Origin: Chryseobacterium oryctis
Lineage (GTDB): Bacteria; Bacteroidota; Bacteroidia; Flavobacteriales; Weeksellaceae
Assembly: GCF_025971925.1 (NCBI RefSeq)
Contig: NZ_JAPDHV010000001.1
Coordinates: 682,001 to 746,000, forward strand
Length of the DNA stretch: 64,000 nt
Direction of reading: 5' to 3'
Part shown: piece by piece, positions 35,262 through 44,139 of the stretch
Layout of the letters: each line of letters begins with the position of its first letter
Position numbering within the stretch: the stretch's first letter is position 1
Position numbers and translations under genes: made by a program
The notes under the pieces: model-generated
Database searches by the model: none
What the model saw: only the letters and a program-made list of their open reading frames with translations
Told to the model about the DNA's origin: nothing

Positions 35262-36287
35262 ATGTTTAAAAATGAATTTAGTGGCAAATCAATAATAATT
35301 GCTATCCCCGATCATTTTGGTCTTCCCCAAAGATTTAAAGAAAATTTAGAATTTTTAGGATTTAAGGTTTGTGTTATTCCTGACAATATGAAAGTAAAAA
35401 TAGGATTCATTAACACAATAATTCATGTCTATAAAAAATTCATTTTAAGGGAAAAGACTTTTAAAAAAATAAAAAAAACTGAATTAAAATTAAAAAAACA
35501 ACTTGCTGTCTTGGAGCAATCCAATATAAAAAAGTTTAATTATGCATTATTTATTAGACCTGATCTCTTCTGTTCAGAACTAATTAACGAAGTAAAGAAA
35601 AAAACAGAAAAAATTTCTGCCTATCAATGGGATGGTCTAGATAGATTTCCTCTTATTTATGAAAAAATTAATTTATTTGATAGATTTTTTGTATTTGACG
35701 TTAATGACCTTGAGAAAAATTCAAAACTATTGCCTCTTACAAATTTTTATTTTGATGATATTAAAAAGTCAGAAAATAAATATGATGTTTATTTTGTAGG
35801 TACTTATATGAAGAACAGAATAGATTTACTTATAAAATTAGCTAGAAAATTTAAAAATCTAGGTCTAAATACTTCTATAAACTTGCATACACATTCTATT
35901 GAAAAAGCTAGAAAAATCAAAAATGAACCAATAACCCACATTGACAAACCAATCTCATTTAGAGATAATATCATTAATGTTTCTCAATCTAAAGTAATTT
36001 TAGATTTTGCAAATGACGTACATTATGGTATTTCGATGAGAACTTTTGAAACCATAGGATATAGAAAAAAACTTATCACAAACAACCCATTGGTAAAAAA
36101 ATATGATTTTTATAATTCTCAGAATATGTTTGTCATTGAAAACAAAAATATAGACGGTCTTGAAGACTTTCTATCAACACCATATTATGAACTACATGAT
36201 GACATTATTAATAAATACAGTTTTACAAACTGGTTAAAATATGTATTAGATATTCATCCTAACTTTCCTATAAATCTTATAAAATAA
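35262..36287 (+). CDS. Putative GT-B-like glycosyltransferase / lipopolysaccharide synthesis protein
   Basis: A 341-residue soluble protein. The start, KSIIIAIPDHFGLPQRFKEN, looks like a GT-B N-terminal Rossmann strand. The second half has YDVYFVGTYMKNRIDLLIKLARKF and, near the C-terminus, SQSKVILDFANDVHYGISMRTFETIGYRKKLITNN, which resembles the acceptor/donor region of CgeB- or Eps-like glycosyltransferases (S-x-R-x-F-E pattern). I cannot assign a family with certainty. It overlaps the next start by one base at 36287, is codon-wise AT-rich like its neighbours, and lies 2 bases after the DUF5672 gene. Confidence 0.6.
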   Translation: MFKNEFSGKSIIIAIPDHFGLPQRFKENLEFLGFKVCVIPDNMKVKIGFINTIIHVYKKFILREKTFKKIKKTELKLKKQLAVLEQSNIKKFNYALFIRPDLFCSELINEVKKKTEKISAYQWDGLDRFPLIYEKINLFDRFFVFDVNDLEKNSKLLPLTNFYFDDIKKSENKYDVYFVGTYMKNRIDLLIKLARKFKNLGLNTSINLHTHSIEKARKIKNEPITHIDKPISFRDNIINVSQSKVILDFANDVHYGISMRTFETIGYRKKLITNNPLVKKYDFYNSQNMFVIENKNIDGLEDFLSTPYYELHDDIINKYSFTNWLKYVLDIHPNFPINLIK

Positions 36288-37303
36288 TGCTTAATACTTT
36301 CAATAACAACATTTTCTACATTGTATGTCCTGCAAACTATGCAAGTGGAGGCCCCGAAGATCTCCATCAAATGGGATTAGCTCTAAAAGAATTTGGACAA
36401 AAAGTGTATATGCATTATTTAAACTATGATGTCGAAAAGTACTCATCTCCTGTACATAAAGAATATGAGCATTACCAAATACCTTATACTCAAAATGTAG
36501 AAAACTCTCCACAAAATATTATCATTTTCCCTGAAACGTTTTCAATATTCATTTGGGAAAAAAAATATTCCAAAATTCAAAAGGTAATTTGGTGGTTAAG
36601 TGTATCTAACTTTTTTACGTCTCTAAAGGCTTGGGAAGAAAATTTTAAAAAAAAACCAATTACTTTTAAACAAAAAATATTAGGAAGGATAAAACTTCCT
36701 TCTTTAGAAAACATTAAGAAAGCAAAAGTAAATCATTTAGCTCATTCCCATTATTCAGTAGAATTCTTACAAAAAAATAATATCCAAATTATTGGTAAGA
36801 TTTCGGGATATATGGAAGACATGTTTCTTACTGAAAAAAATTACACTTTACAGAAACAAGATATTGTAACCTATAACGCTGTAAAAAATAAAGACTTTCT
36901 GGAAAATATAAAAAAAATAACTCCTGAAATCAACTGGATACCAATGATTAACATGACTTTAGAAGAAGTAGCCAACTGTATGAAAGCAGCTAAAGTATAT
37001 GTAGATTTTGGGCACCATCCAGGCAGAGAAAAAATGCCAAGAGAAGCGTGTCTTTTGGATTGTTGTCTTATAATAGGAAAAGAAGGGTCTGCTTTTTACA
37101 AAGAAGATGTCCCGATAAAAGATGAATATCATTTCGATAAAACAGAGAAAAATATCCCTTTAATTATCGAAAAAATTAAAGATTGTCTTCTTAATTATAA
37201 CTCAAAAATTAAAGATTTTAAAGACTATAAGGCAGACCTTCTACAAGAAAAAGAAATTTTTTATAAGAAAATTAAAGAAGTTTTTATCAAAAATGAAATA
37301 TGA
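36287..37303 (+). CDS. Putative glycosyltransferase, GT4-like
   Basis: A 338-residue protein of GT-B type. The N-terminus is FYIVCPANYASGGPEDLHQMGLAL, as in sugar transferases that bind an acceptor near a Gly-Gly loop. The C-terminal third has AKVYVDFGHHPGREKMPREACLLDC and LIIGKEGSAFYKEDVPI, which resemble the nucleotide-sugar contact region with the E-x7-E-like pattern. The substrate is unknown. It starts inside the stop of the preceding gene and overlaps glf by 11 bases, so the cluster is translated as a coupled unit. Confidence 0.65.
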   Translation: MLNTFNNNIFYIVCPANYASGGPEDLHQMGLALKEFGQKVYMHYLNYDVEKYSSPVHKEYEHYQIPYTQNVENSPQNIIIFPETFSIFIWEKKYSKIQKVIWWLSVSNFFTSLKAWEENFKKKPITFKQKILGRIKLPSLENIKKAKVNHLAHSHYSVEFLQKNNIQIIGKISGYMEDMFLTEKNYTLQKQDIVTYNAVKNKDFLENIKKITPEINWIPMINMTLEEVANCMKAAKVYVDFGHHPGREKMPREACLLDCCLIIGKEGSAFYKEDVPIKDEYHFDKTEKNIPLIIEKIKDCLLNYNSKIKDFKDYKADLLQEKEIFYKKIKEVFIKNEI

Positions 37304-38399
37304 TTTTTTAATTATAGGAGCTGGTTTGTTCGGAAGTGTATTTGCATATGAAGCAAAAAAAAGAAATAAAACATGTATAGTAATAGACAAACGCAGCCAT
37401 AAAGGAGGCAATATTTATTGTGAAAACGTAGAAGGAATTAACGTTCACAAATATGGAGCACATATTTTTCACACAAATGATAAGAAAATTTGGGATTACG
37501 TGAATCAATTTGCGGATTTTAACCAATACATTAATTCGCCTATAGCTTTCGCCAAGGGAAATTTCTACAATCTTCCCTTTAATATGAATACATTTTATCA
37601 GCTTTGGGGTACAAAAACCCCTATAGAAGCTCAGAGAAAAATTAATGAACAGAAAGCTATCTTTGGTAAAGAAAATCCTGCAAACCTTGAAGAACAAGCA
37701 ATTTCTCTTGTCGGAAAAGATATATATGAAATTTTAATTAAAGAATATACAGAAAAGCAATGGGGAAGAAAAGCTAGTGAATTACCTAGCTTTATCATTA
37801 AAAGACTTCCTGTAAGATTTACGTTTGATAATAATTATTTTAACGATAGATATCAAGGAATTCCTATTGGAGGATATAATACTATCATTGATAATTTACT
37901 AAAAGATATTGAGGTAAAAACAGAAACTGATTTTTTTTCTAATAGAGAATATTTTGAAAATATTGCAAATAAAATTGTCTTTACTGGTCAAATTGATGAG
38001 TTTTTTGATTATCAATTCGGAGCATTAGAATATAGGTCATTACGATTTGAGCATGAAAATCGTGATATAGAAAATTACCAAGGTAATGCCGTAATAAATT
38101 ATAATGATGCCAAATACCCTTTTACAAGAATTATTGAACATAAACATTTTGAATTTGGAAATCAAAAACACACCATAATTACAAAAGAGTACCCTGAGCA
38201 ATGGACAATTGGAAAAGAAGCATATTACCCTATAAACAATGAAGAAAATCAACAAAAGTTCGAAAAATACAAGGTTTTAGCTCAACAGCAAAAGAATGTA
38301 ATTTTTGGGGGAAGATTAGCAGAATTTCGTTATTATGATATGCATCAAATCATAGCATCTGCATTAAAAAAAATAAAAAAAGAGTTTAATGAAAATTAA
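37293..38399 (+). CDS. glf: UDP-galactopyranose mutase
   Basis: A 368-residue flavoenzyme that interconverts UDP-galactopyranose and UDP-galactofuranose, the donor for galactofuranose in surface glycans. The FAD-binding loop IIGAGLFGSVFAYEA is at 6-20, DKRSHKGGNIY lies about 32-42, and NVHKYGAHIFHTND (from about 50), the ring residues FTGQIDEFF, and RIIEHKHF and GRLAEFRYYDMHQII near the end match the family. Length is typical. It is overlapped by the upstream gene and by 11 bases with the DUF4422 gene downstream. Its presence is the strongest clue that the cluster makes a galactofuranose-containing polymer. Confidence 0.97.
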   Translation: MKYDFLIIGAGLFGSVFAYEAKKRNKTCIVIDKRSHKGGNIYCENVEGINVHKYGAHIFHTNDKKIWDYVNQFADFNQYINSPIAFAKGNFYNLPFNMNTFYQLWGTKTPIEAQRKINEQKAIFGKENPANLEEQAISLVGKDIYEILIKEYTEKQWGRKASELPSFIIKRLPVRFTFDNNYFNDRYQGIPIGGYNTIIDNLLKDIEVKTETDFFSNREYFENIANKIVFTGQIDEFFDYQFGALEYRSLRFEHENRDIENYQGNAVINYNDAKYPFTRIIEHKHFEFGNQKHTIITKEYPEQWTIGKEAYYPINNEENQQKFEKYKVLAQQQKNVIFGGRLAEFRYYDMHQIIASALKKIKKEFNEN

Positions 38400-39174
38400 A
38401 ATAATTGTTGCTACACATAAAGAAAAACCTTCAATAAAAAGTGATATTTTTCTACCAATACAAGTAGGAGCGAAACAAAATGAATTTATTATTGATAACA
38501 GTTATATTTTAGATAAATCTCACGATAATATTTCTGAAAAAAATTATACATTTAATGAACTTACTGGGCTTTATTGGGCATGGAAAAACATGACTGATTT
38601 TGATGTATTTGGGTTAATGCATTATAGAAGATATCTCGATCTTCATTACAGAAAAGGCTTATTTAAAAAAGAAAATAATGATATACTCATTCCTGTTAAA
38701 CAGAATAGTAAAAAACTTTTAAAACTTCTTGATTCAAAAAAAACAGAAAAAGTTATTAAAAAACTACTAAAAAATCATGATATGATTGTTCCAAAACCGG
38801 CTTTTTGCAGTATAAATAATGAATCAGCATCAATTGATAAAGATTATAAAAACAACCACATTTCTGAAGATTGGGATATTTGCATGCAGATTATAGGAGA
38901 AAAATTTCCAGCATATCGAAAAAGCATTGATAAATATCTAGAGAATGACAATAAATTCTATATTGGAAATATGTTTTTATCCAATAAGAAAACAATGAAT
39001 GATTACTGTAACTGGTTATTTACTATATTGTTTGAAGTGGAAAAAAGAATTACAATAAGTGAAGATTTATACCAAAGAAGAGTCATTGGTTTTTTATCAG
39101 AAAGACTATTCACTCTTTATATCCTACATAATAATTTCAGACTGAAACAAGTACCTATATTGTTTATAGAATAA
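38389..39174 (+). CDS. DUF4422 family glycosyltransferase
   Basis: A 261-residue protein of the DUF4422 family, seen in capsule and LPS clusters beside glf and thought to be a glycosyltransferase. The start KIIVATHKEKPS is the first strand. The diagnostic ELTGLYWAWKNMTDFDVFGLMHYRRYLDL block lies at about 57-86, and GNMFLSNKKTMNDYCNWLF near the end is the other conserved element. It overlaps glf by 11 bases and ends the plus-strand cluster, facing the cupin gene tail to tail. A role in adding galactofuranose is plausible only by association. Confidence 0.9.
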   Translation: MKIKIIVATHKEKPSIKSDIFLPIQVGAKQNEFIIDNSYILDKSHDNISEKNYTFNELTGLYWAWKNMTDFDVFGLMHYRRYLDLHYRKGLFKKENNDILIPVKQNSKKLLKLLDSKKTEKVIKKLLKNHDMIVPKPAFCSINNESASIDKDYKNNHISEDWDICMQIIGEKFPAYRKSIDKYLENDNKFYIGNMFLSNKKTMNDYCNWLFTILFEVEKRITISEDLYQRRVIGFLSERLFTLYILHNNFRLKQVPILFIE

Positions 39175-39210
39175 TTCAAATTAGATATATAGTTTAATTT
39201 TTTCACACAT

Positions 39211-39588
39211 TTATTTTCTTTCATACTCATCTTCAATTCTCACAATATCATCCTCTCCAAAGTAAGTCCCCGTCTGCACTTCTATAAAAACTACGGGCTT
39301 ATCAGAAAGATTCATCATTCTGTGTTTTGCTCCAAGTGGAATAAAAATGCTATCGCCATAAGCTAACTTAATTTCTTTATCATCTAAGACAACAGTTGCA
39401 TCACCTTCAATAATTGTCCATTGCTCTTGTCTTTTATGATGATATTGATAAGATAGCTTTTGCCTAGGATTTACTTCAATTCTTTTCAACTTATAATTGG
39501 GTTCATCTGCTAAAACATAATATTTCCCCCAAGGTCTTTCTCCAATTTCTAGCATAATATGTGTATAATTTCTAGCGAATGTACTCAA
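39211..39588 (-). CDS. Cupin, mannose-6-phosphate isomerase type II-like
   Basis: A 125-residue single-cupin protein homologous to the C-terminal isomerase domain of bifunctional ManC/type II phosphomannose isomerases. RPWGKYYVLADEPNYKLKRI, QKLSYQYHHKRQEQWTII with the metal-ligand His pair and Glu/Gln, GDSIFIPLGAKHRMMN with a further His, and IEVQTGTYFGEDDIVRIED are all family segments. The guanylyltransferase half is absent, so it is a stand-alone isomerase-like enzyme or a sugar-binding cupin. It overlaps the GT90 gene by 17 bases. Confidence 0.88.
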   Translation of the reverse strand: MSTFARNYTHIMLEIGERPWGKYYVLADEPNYKLKRIEVNPRQKLSYQYHHKRQEQWTIIEGDATVVLDDKEIKLAYGDSIFIPLGAKHRMMNLSDKPVVFIEVQTGTYFGEDDIVRIEDEYERK

Positions 39589-40510
39589 AATACTTTTTCA
39601 AAACCAAAAGTGATATTAAATTTTCAACATTTTTATTATTAAAACGTGCTCTATATTCTTTTGCATTTCTGATAATTTCTTTAGCTTCATTTGGATGATC
39701 AATATAATATTGAAGTTTCTCTTCCAAATTTTCATAATTCTCATCAATACAGATAAAATGTTCATTTGGCTTTAGAGTTCCTTCCATATACCAGGTTTCC
39801 ATTTTAAGAGGGGGACTTACAGCAACGGAGTTTGAAGACATAATCCACTTTAAATTTGTAGCCACATCATTTCCTTCTAAACTTAATATAAATTTACTCT
39901 TTAAATGTTCCCCTATCGAAATTTTGGGCTTTATCCATTCCGGATTGCCTCCTTCTTTATTCACTTGTCCCAAATCACAGATTGGGTTGTTGAAATATTT
40001 TTCATAAAACCTTTTTCTATGTTCCTGATGAACTGCGGCTCTTCCAATCATCTCATTTTTTTTATCATCAAAATTCAAATTATCTTGTACAGAAACAAAA
40101 TGTCTTGCTTTATCAAGATTCAGTAAAATGTTATTCTCATTACCACCGTAAATAGGGCGGCTTTTTGTAATCATCGGAAAGCCTAAAATTGTATTGACAT
40201 CTCCAAAAGCATAATCTATTTTTAAATCTTTTGGAAAATATCTTGCATACTCATATGTATCAAAATAATATGCCTTAGGAGTCTTTGGTTTTAGTAAATC
40301 TTGAACGGTGGTTCCATTATGATTTACTTTAACTTCAGTATTGATTTTATTATAATAATCTACCCTTCTTTCTACATCCGCCAACTGTTCTTTCGAAATG
40401 CTTTTATAAAGGTTATCAATTTTTTCCTCATAAGATTTCACAGGAAATAATCCTCTTGCAAACCCTTTAATATAGAATGATAGTTTATTTTGTTTTTTAA
40501 TTCTTGTCAT
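39572..40510 (-). CDS. GT90 family glycosyltransferase (LpsA/CAP10-like)
   Basis: A 312-residue protein of the GT90/LpsA/CAP10 family, sugar transferases for capsule or LPS core. Diagnostic segments are FPKDLKIDYAFGDVNTILG in the first half, KSKFILSLEGNDVATNLKWI with the acidic substrate contact and SNSVAVSPPLKMETWY plus LKPNEHFICIDENYENL in the second half. No signal peptide is visible. It starts from its own TAnnTTTG box and is followed by the cupin gene, forming a two-gene minus-strand unit that faces the plus-strand glf cluster. Confidence 0.87.
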   Translation of the reverse strand: MTRIKKQNKLSFYIKGFARGLFPVKSYEEKIDNLYKSISKEQLADVERRVDYYNKINTEVKVNHNGTTVQDLLKPKTPKAYYFDTYEYARYFPKDLKIDYAFGDVNTILGFPMITKSRPIYGGNENNILLNLDKARHFVSVQDNLNFDDKKNEMIGRAAVHQEHRKRFYEKYFNNPICDLGQVNKEGGNPEWIKPKISIGEHLKSKFILSLEGNDVATNLKWIMSSNSVAVSPPLKMETWYMEGTLKPNEHFICIDENYENLEEKLQYYIDHPNEAKEIIRNAKEYRARFNNKNVENLISLLVLKKYFEYIR

Positions 40511-40527
40511 GGTCTAATAAAATCAAA

Positions 40528-40535
40528 CAAAAATA
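40528..40535 (-). promoter_or_regulatory. -7 promoter box of the GT90-cupin operon
   Basis: The minus strand reads TATTTTTG, a perfect TAnnTTTG, 17 bases before the GT90 ATG at 40510. The remaining gap to 40672 shows no gene. Confidence 0.6.
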
Positions 40536-40672
40536 CATTATTATACTTATTCTTTTTCAGCTAAATATAATTTTAATCTGAATTTTATTTTTCTTAAAGA
40601 CAAGTACATTTCATAATACTTCACAGTATTAGATTAATGTTAAATAATTTTATCTTTTTGGGTTAGTTTGAG

Positions 40673-40680
40673 TAAATTTG
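40673..40680 (+). promoter_or_regulatory. -7 promoter box of gltX
   Basis: TAAATTTG matches TAnnTTTG and lies 19 bases before the gltX ATG at 40700. A TTTG word sits close upstream but not at the standard -33 spacing. Confidence 0.55.
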
Positions 40681-40699
40681 CACCAAAATTTTAATTGAA

Positions 40700-42205
40700 A
40701 TGGACAAAGTAAGAGTACGTTTCGCTCCAAGTCCTACGGGACCTTTACATTTAGGAGGCGTAAGAACTGCATTATATGACTATCTTTTTGCTAAAAACCA
40801 AGGTGGTGAATTTGTATTAAGAATTGAAGATACAGATACAGCAAGATATGTGGAAGGAGCTGAAGAATACATTGAAGAAGCTCTGGAATGGTGCGGAATC
40901 GTTGCTGATGAAAGCCCTAAAAAAGGAGGAAAATTTGCTCCTTACAGACAATCCGAAAGAAGAGATATTTACGATAGATATACTGAGCAAATCTTAAAAA
41001 CAGATTACGCTTATATTGCATTTGACACTGCTGAAGAATTGGATGCAATCCGTGCGCAATATGAAGCAAGAGGAGAAGTTTTCTCTTATGACAATAAAAC
41101 AAGAAATCAACTAAGAAACAGCATTGCCCTTTCTGAAGAGGAGGTTCAAAAGTTGTTGGAAGAAAAAACACCTTATGTGGTACGATTCAAAATGCCTGTT
41201 GACAGAACATTAAACCTTGAAGACATCATTCGCGGAAAATTTTCTGTAAATACTAATACTTTAGATGATAAAGTTTTGGTAAAAAACGACGGAATGCCCA
41301 CTTATCACTTCGCCAATATCATCGATGACCATGAAATGGAAATTTCTCATGTTATTCGTGGGGAAGAATGGCTACCCTCTTTAGGTTTACACACTTTGTT
41401 ATATGAAGCAATGGGTTGGGAAGCCCCACAATTTGCACACCTTTCCCTAATTTTAAAACCTGAAGGAAAAGGGAAATTAAGCAAAAGAGACGGCGATAAA
41501 TTCGGGTTCCCGGTATTTCCGTTGGACTTCAAAGACCCTGTAACAGGAATTGTTTCCAAAGGATATAGAGAAAATGGTTATCTTCCTGATGCTTTCATCA
41601 ATATGGTTGCATTATTAGGATGGTCTCCGGCTGATGATAAAGAAATCCTTTCTTTAGAAGAAATGACAAAAGAGTTTGATTTGTATAAAGTTCATAAAGC
41701 AGGGGCAAGATTCAGCAAAGAAAAAGCAGAATGGTTCAACCATCAGTATATGCAGATGAAATCTGATGAGGAATTATTACAAATCTTGAAAAATTCAGGT
41801 TTAAACTTAAACATCGAGGATGAAAAATTATTGAAAATCATTCACCTGATGAAAGAAAGAGCTACTTTCCCGAAAGACATTTATGAAAATGGAAAGTTTT
41901 TCTTCGAAGCTCCGACCTCTTATGATGAAAAGGCATCTAAAAAAGCCTGGAATGAAGAGACTTCTTCAATTTTAACAGACCTTATTGCAAAAATAGAACA
42001 AGTTGACTTCAAAGCAGAACTTCTAAAACAGGCTATGCATGATTTGGCAGAAGAAAAAGGTCTCGGAATGGGTAAAGTAATGATGCCGTTGCGTTTAGCT
42101 TTAGTTGGAGAACTTAAAGGTCCGGACGTTCCCGACATCTTGGAACTACTTGGAAAAGAAGAAAGTATCCAAAGAATAAACAATGCAATAAATAATTTTA
42201 AATAG
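40700..42205 (+). CDS. gltX: Glutamyl-tRNA synthetase
   Basis: A 501-residue class I aminoacyl-tRNA synthetase that charges tRNA-Glu (and tRNA-Gln where GatCAB is used). The HIGH-like motif PSPTGPLHLGG is at 11-20, the KMSKS-like KLSKRDG in the middle third, and RGEEWLPSLGLHTLLYEAMGW is the family's conserved loop. The C-terminal anticodon-binding helical domain is complete. Length is normal for bacterial GltX. accA follows 48 bases downstream but has its own promoter box. Confidence 0.97.
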   Translation: MDKVRVRFAPSPTGPLHLGGVRTALYDYLFAKNQGGEFVLRIEDTDTARYVEGAEEYIEEALEWCGIVADESPKKGGKFAPYRQSERRDIYDRYTEQILKTDYAYIAFDTAEELDAIRAQYEARGEVFSYDNKTRNQLRNSIALSEEEVQKLLEEKTPYVVRFKMPVDRTLNLEDIIRGKFSVNTNTLDDKVLVKNDGMPTYHFANIIDDHEMEISHVIRGEEWLPSLGLHTLLYEAMGWEAPQFAHLSLILKPEGKGKLSKRDGDKFGFPVFPLDFKDPVTGIVSKGYRENGYLPDAFINMVALLGWSPADDKEILSLEEMTKEFDLYKVHKAGARFSKEKAEWFNHQYMQMKSDEELLQILKNSGLNLNIEDEKLLKIIHLMKERATFPKDIYENGKFFFEAPTSYDEKASKKAWNEETSSILTDLIAKIEQVDFKAELLKQAMHDLAEEKGLGMGKVMMPLRLALVGELKGPDVPDILELLGKEESIQRINNAINNFK

Positions 42206-42222
42206 GTTTTCATTATTTTTCA

Positions 42223-42230
42223 TAAATTTG
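42223..42230 (+). promoter_or_regulatory. -7 promoter box of accA
   Basis: TAAATTTG matches TAnnTTTG and lies 23 bases before the accA ATG at 42254, inside the gltX-accA gap. Confidence 0.5.
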
Positions 42231-42253
42231 AAAGATTTAATTTACTTCAAGAA

Positions 42254-43210
42254 ATGGAATATTTAAGTTTCGAGCTTCCTATAAAAGAATTAATGGATCA
42301 ATACCAAACCTGTTCTTTAGTAGGAGAAGAAAGTGGTGTTGATGTAAAATTAGCTTGTAGCCAAATAGAAGACAAGATCATAGAAAAGAAAAAAGAAATC
42401 TATGGAAATCTTACACCTTGGCAAAGAGTACAACTATCTCGTCACCCAAACCGTCCTTACACATTAGACTATATCAACGGAATGGTAGACAAAGGTAGTT
42501 TCTTAGAACTTCACGGAGACAGAAATTTCGCTGACGACCCTGCAATGATTGGCGGTTTGGCCACTCTTGACGGTCAGAAAGTAATGATTATAGGAACCCA
42601 AAAAGGAAGAACAACTAAGGAGAGACAACACAGAAGATTCGGAATGCCGAATCCTGAAGGATACAGAAAAGCTTTAAGATTAATGAAGCTCGCTGAAAAA
42701 TTCAACATCCCTGTTATCACTTTAGTAGATACACCGGGAGCTTATCCTGGGTTAGAAGCCGAAGAAAGAGGACAAGGTGAAGCTATCGCAAGAAATATTT
42801 TCGAAATGGTTCAGCTAAAAACTCCTATCCTCACTTATATTATTGGAGAAGGAGCAAGTGGAGGCGCGTTAGGAATTGGTGTTGGAAACAAAGTTTATAT
42901 GCTTGAAAACACTTGGTATACAGTAATTGCGCCTGAAAGCTGTTCATCAATTCTTTGGAGAAATTGGGATCACAAAGAAGATGCGGCGAATGCATTAAAT
43001 CTGACTCCAAAAGATGCTCTAAGAGAAAAATTCATTGATGGAATTATCGAAGAACCACTTGGAGGAGCGCATTATGATCCTGAAGTAGCTTATTTGAATT
43101 TGAAAAATTCTATTTTACAAAACATTAAAGCTTTCTCAAAGTTCACAGGACAAGAACTTGAAACCCAAAGACAAGACAAATTTATTGCGATGGGTCAGTT
43201 TAAAGGATAA
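42254..43210 (+). CDS. accA: Acetyl-CoA carboxylase, carboxyltransferase subunit alpha
   Basis: A 318-residue alpha subunit of the carboxyltransferase that moves CO2 from biotin to acetyl-Co[22 protein letters not shown] near the N-terminus, [72 protein letters not shown] and [10 protein letters not shown] are all family motifs, including the oxyanion-forming Gly-Gly pairs. The Zn-binding beta subunit (accD) is not in the window. It ends at a perfect bidirectional terminator. Confidence 0.97.
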   Translation: MEYLSFELPIKELMDQYQTCSLVGEESGVDVKLACSQIEDKIIEKKKEIYGNLTPWQRVQLSRHPNRPYTLDYINGMVDKGSFLELHGDRNFADDPAMIGGLATLDGQKVMIIGTQKGRTTKERQHRRFGMPNPEGYRKALRLMKLAEKFNIPVITLVDTPGAYPGLEAEERGQGEAIARNIFEMVQLKTPILTYIIGEGASGGALGIGVGNKVYMLENTWYTVIAPESCSSILWRNWDHKEDAANALNLTPKDALREKFIDGIIEEPLGGAHYDPEVAYLNLKNSILQNIKAFSKFTGQELETQRQDKFIAMGQFKG

Positions 43211-43215
43211 AAAAT

Positions 43216-43249
43216 AAAAAAGGTTAAGAAATATTCTTAACCTTTTTTA
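43216..43249. terminator. Bidirectional intrinsic terminator
   Basis: AAAAAAGGTTAAGAA (43216-43230) pairs perfectly with TTCTTAACCTTTTTT (43234-43248), with T-runs on both strands. It ends accA on the plus strand and the DUF6759-like gene on the minus strand. Confidence 0.9.
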
Positions 43250-43266
43250 TTTTTAGTTGAATCAAC

Positions 43267-43995
43267 TTAATCTTCACTTAAGTTCAACTCTATCTCAATA
43301 TCTTTATTAATTTTCTTTAAAGAAGAATACTTTGCATCACACACCATTGTTGTTAAAACATATTCACCTTTATCAATCAGAATAAAGTTTTGTCCTTTTG
43401 CCGGAACATCCAGATTATAGTATTTTTTCCCGCTGATTTTTACAATCAAATTGCATTTAGATTTATTTTTAATGTTAATATATGCCTCCTTATTCATAGG
43501 ATCATTATTAAACATATGTGTTAACATCGCCGCTGTTTTCTTATTTCTCTCACTTGCTTCAGATTTATTACTAGCATCATTACTGCCTAAACTGGCATAG
43601 CTTACAGTTCTTTCCGGAGATGCAGAAGATGATGATGTAGGAGCAGATTTAGAATTTGAAGCTAAAGTTTTTGATTCTTTAGACTCATTTTTAGTTATTT
43701 TCTCAACTTCTTTTTTACTAAGCGGAGTAATTGTAGGTTTTGCTTCCGGAGAATTATCTGCCATAATTATTTCTATCAACCTCTTTTTAAAGTAATCTGT
43801 TTTGGCATGCCCCGGATTTTGTTTCAAGAAACCTGCAATAATTCTTGCTTCCTTTGTACTTTCTGCATCCTGCTCTGTATAGATAATAAGTGTCTCTTTT
43901 TCAGCAACAGCCTTAGATTTCGCTTTTTTCTTCTTTTGCGAAAAACCTAGGGTAAAAACGCATAAAAAAACAAGTAGGAATATTTTTTTCATCAA
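43267..43995 (-). CDS. DUF6759-like secreted protein A
   Basis: A 242-residue exported protein with a signal peptide (MMKKIFLLVFLCVFTLGFSQ), a Lys-rich stretch, an N-terminal helical segment (EARIIAGFLKQNP) and a Ser/Ala-rich linker (about 105-145). The C-terminal domain (about 155-242) has the conserved helix KKTAAMLTHMFNNDPMNKEA and beta strands KSKCNLIVKISGKKYYNL, VPAKGQNFILIDKGEYVL and TTMVCDAKYSS. It is homologous to the three proteins at 59587, 61241 and 61900, with the same two Cys positions (SxCN and VC). Function unknown. The gene points away from tsf; the DUF6759 name rests on recall of the family pattern and is not checked. Confidence 0.8.
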   Translation of the reverse strand: MMKKIFLLVFLCVFTLGFSQKKKKAKSKAVAEKETLIIYTEQDAESTKEARIIAGFLKQNPGHAKTDYFKKRLIEIIMADNSPEAKPTITPLSKKEVEKITKNESKESKTLASNSKSAPTSSSSASPERTVSYASLGSNDASNKSEASERNKKTAAMLTHMFNNDPMNKEAYINIKNKSKCNLIVKISGKKYYNLDVPAKGQNFILIDKGEYVLTTMVCDAKYSSLKKINKDIEIELNLSED

Positions 43996-44067
43996 TTAAG
44001 TATTTAAAAATTTATTAAATATACAAATAACGTGAAAAGTCATTTTTTAGTTTATCATTAAAATCAT

Positions 44068-44075
44068 TATCTTTG
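44068..44075 (+). promoter_or_regulatory. -7 promoter box of tsf
   Basis: TATCTTTG is a perfect TAnnTTTG with the tsf ATG at 44140. It gives tsf its own promoter, which it would need after losing the usual link to rpsB. No -33 TTG at 19 bases is obvious. Confidence 0.65.
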
Positions 44076-44139
44076 CACTGCTCTAAAATTAAGCTAAAAA
44101 TTAATACTAATCTTACAAATAAAAAAAATAATAGATATT

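Noticed and set aside
40511..40699. Search for tRNA or other RNA genes in the larger gaps (10124-10377, 33026-33207, 40511-40699, 59389-59586, 63226-63408)
   Set aside because: No cloverleaf-like arms, CCA-type ends or conserved T-loop words were found by eye.
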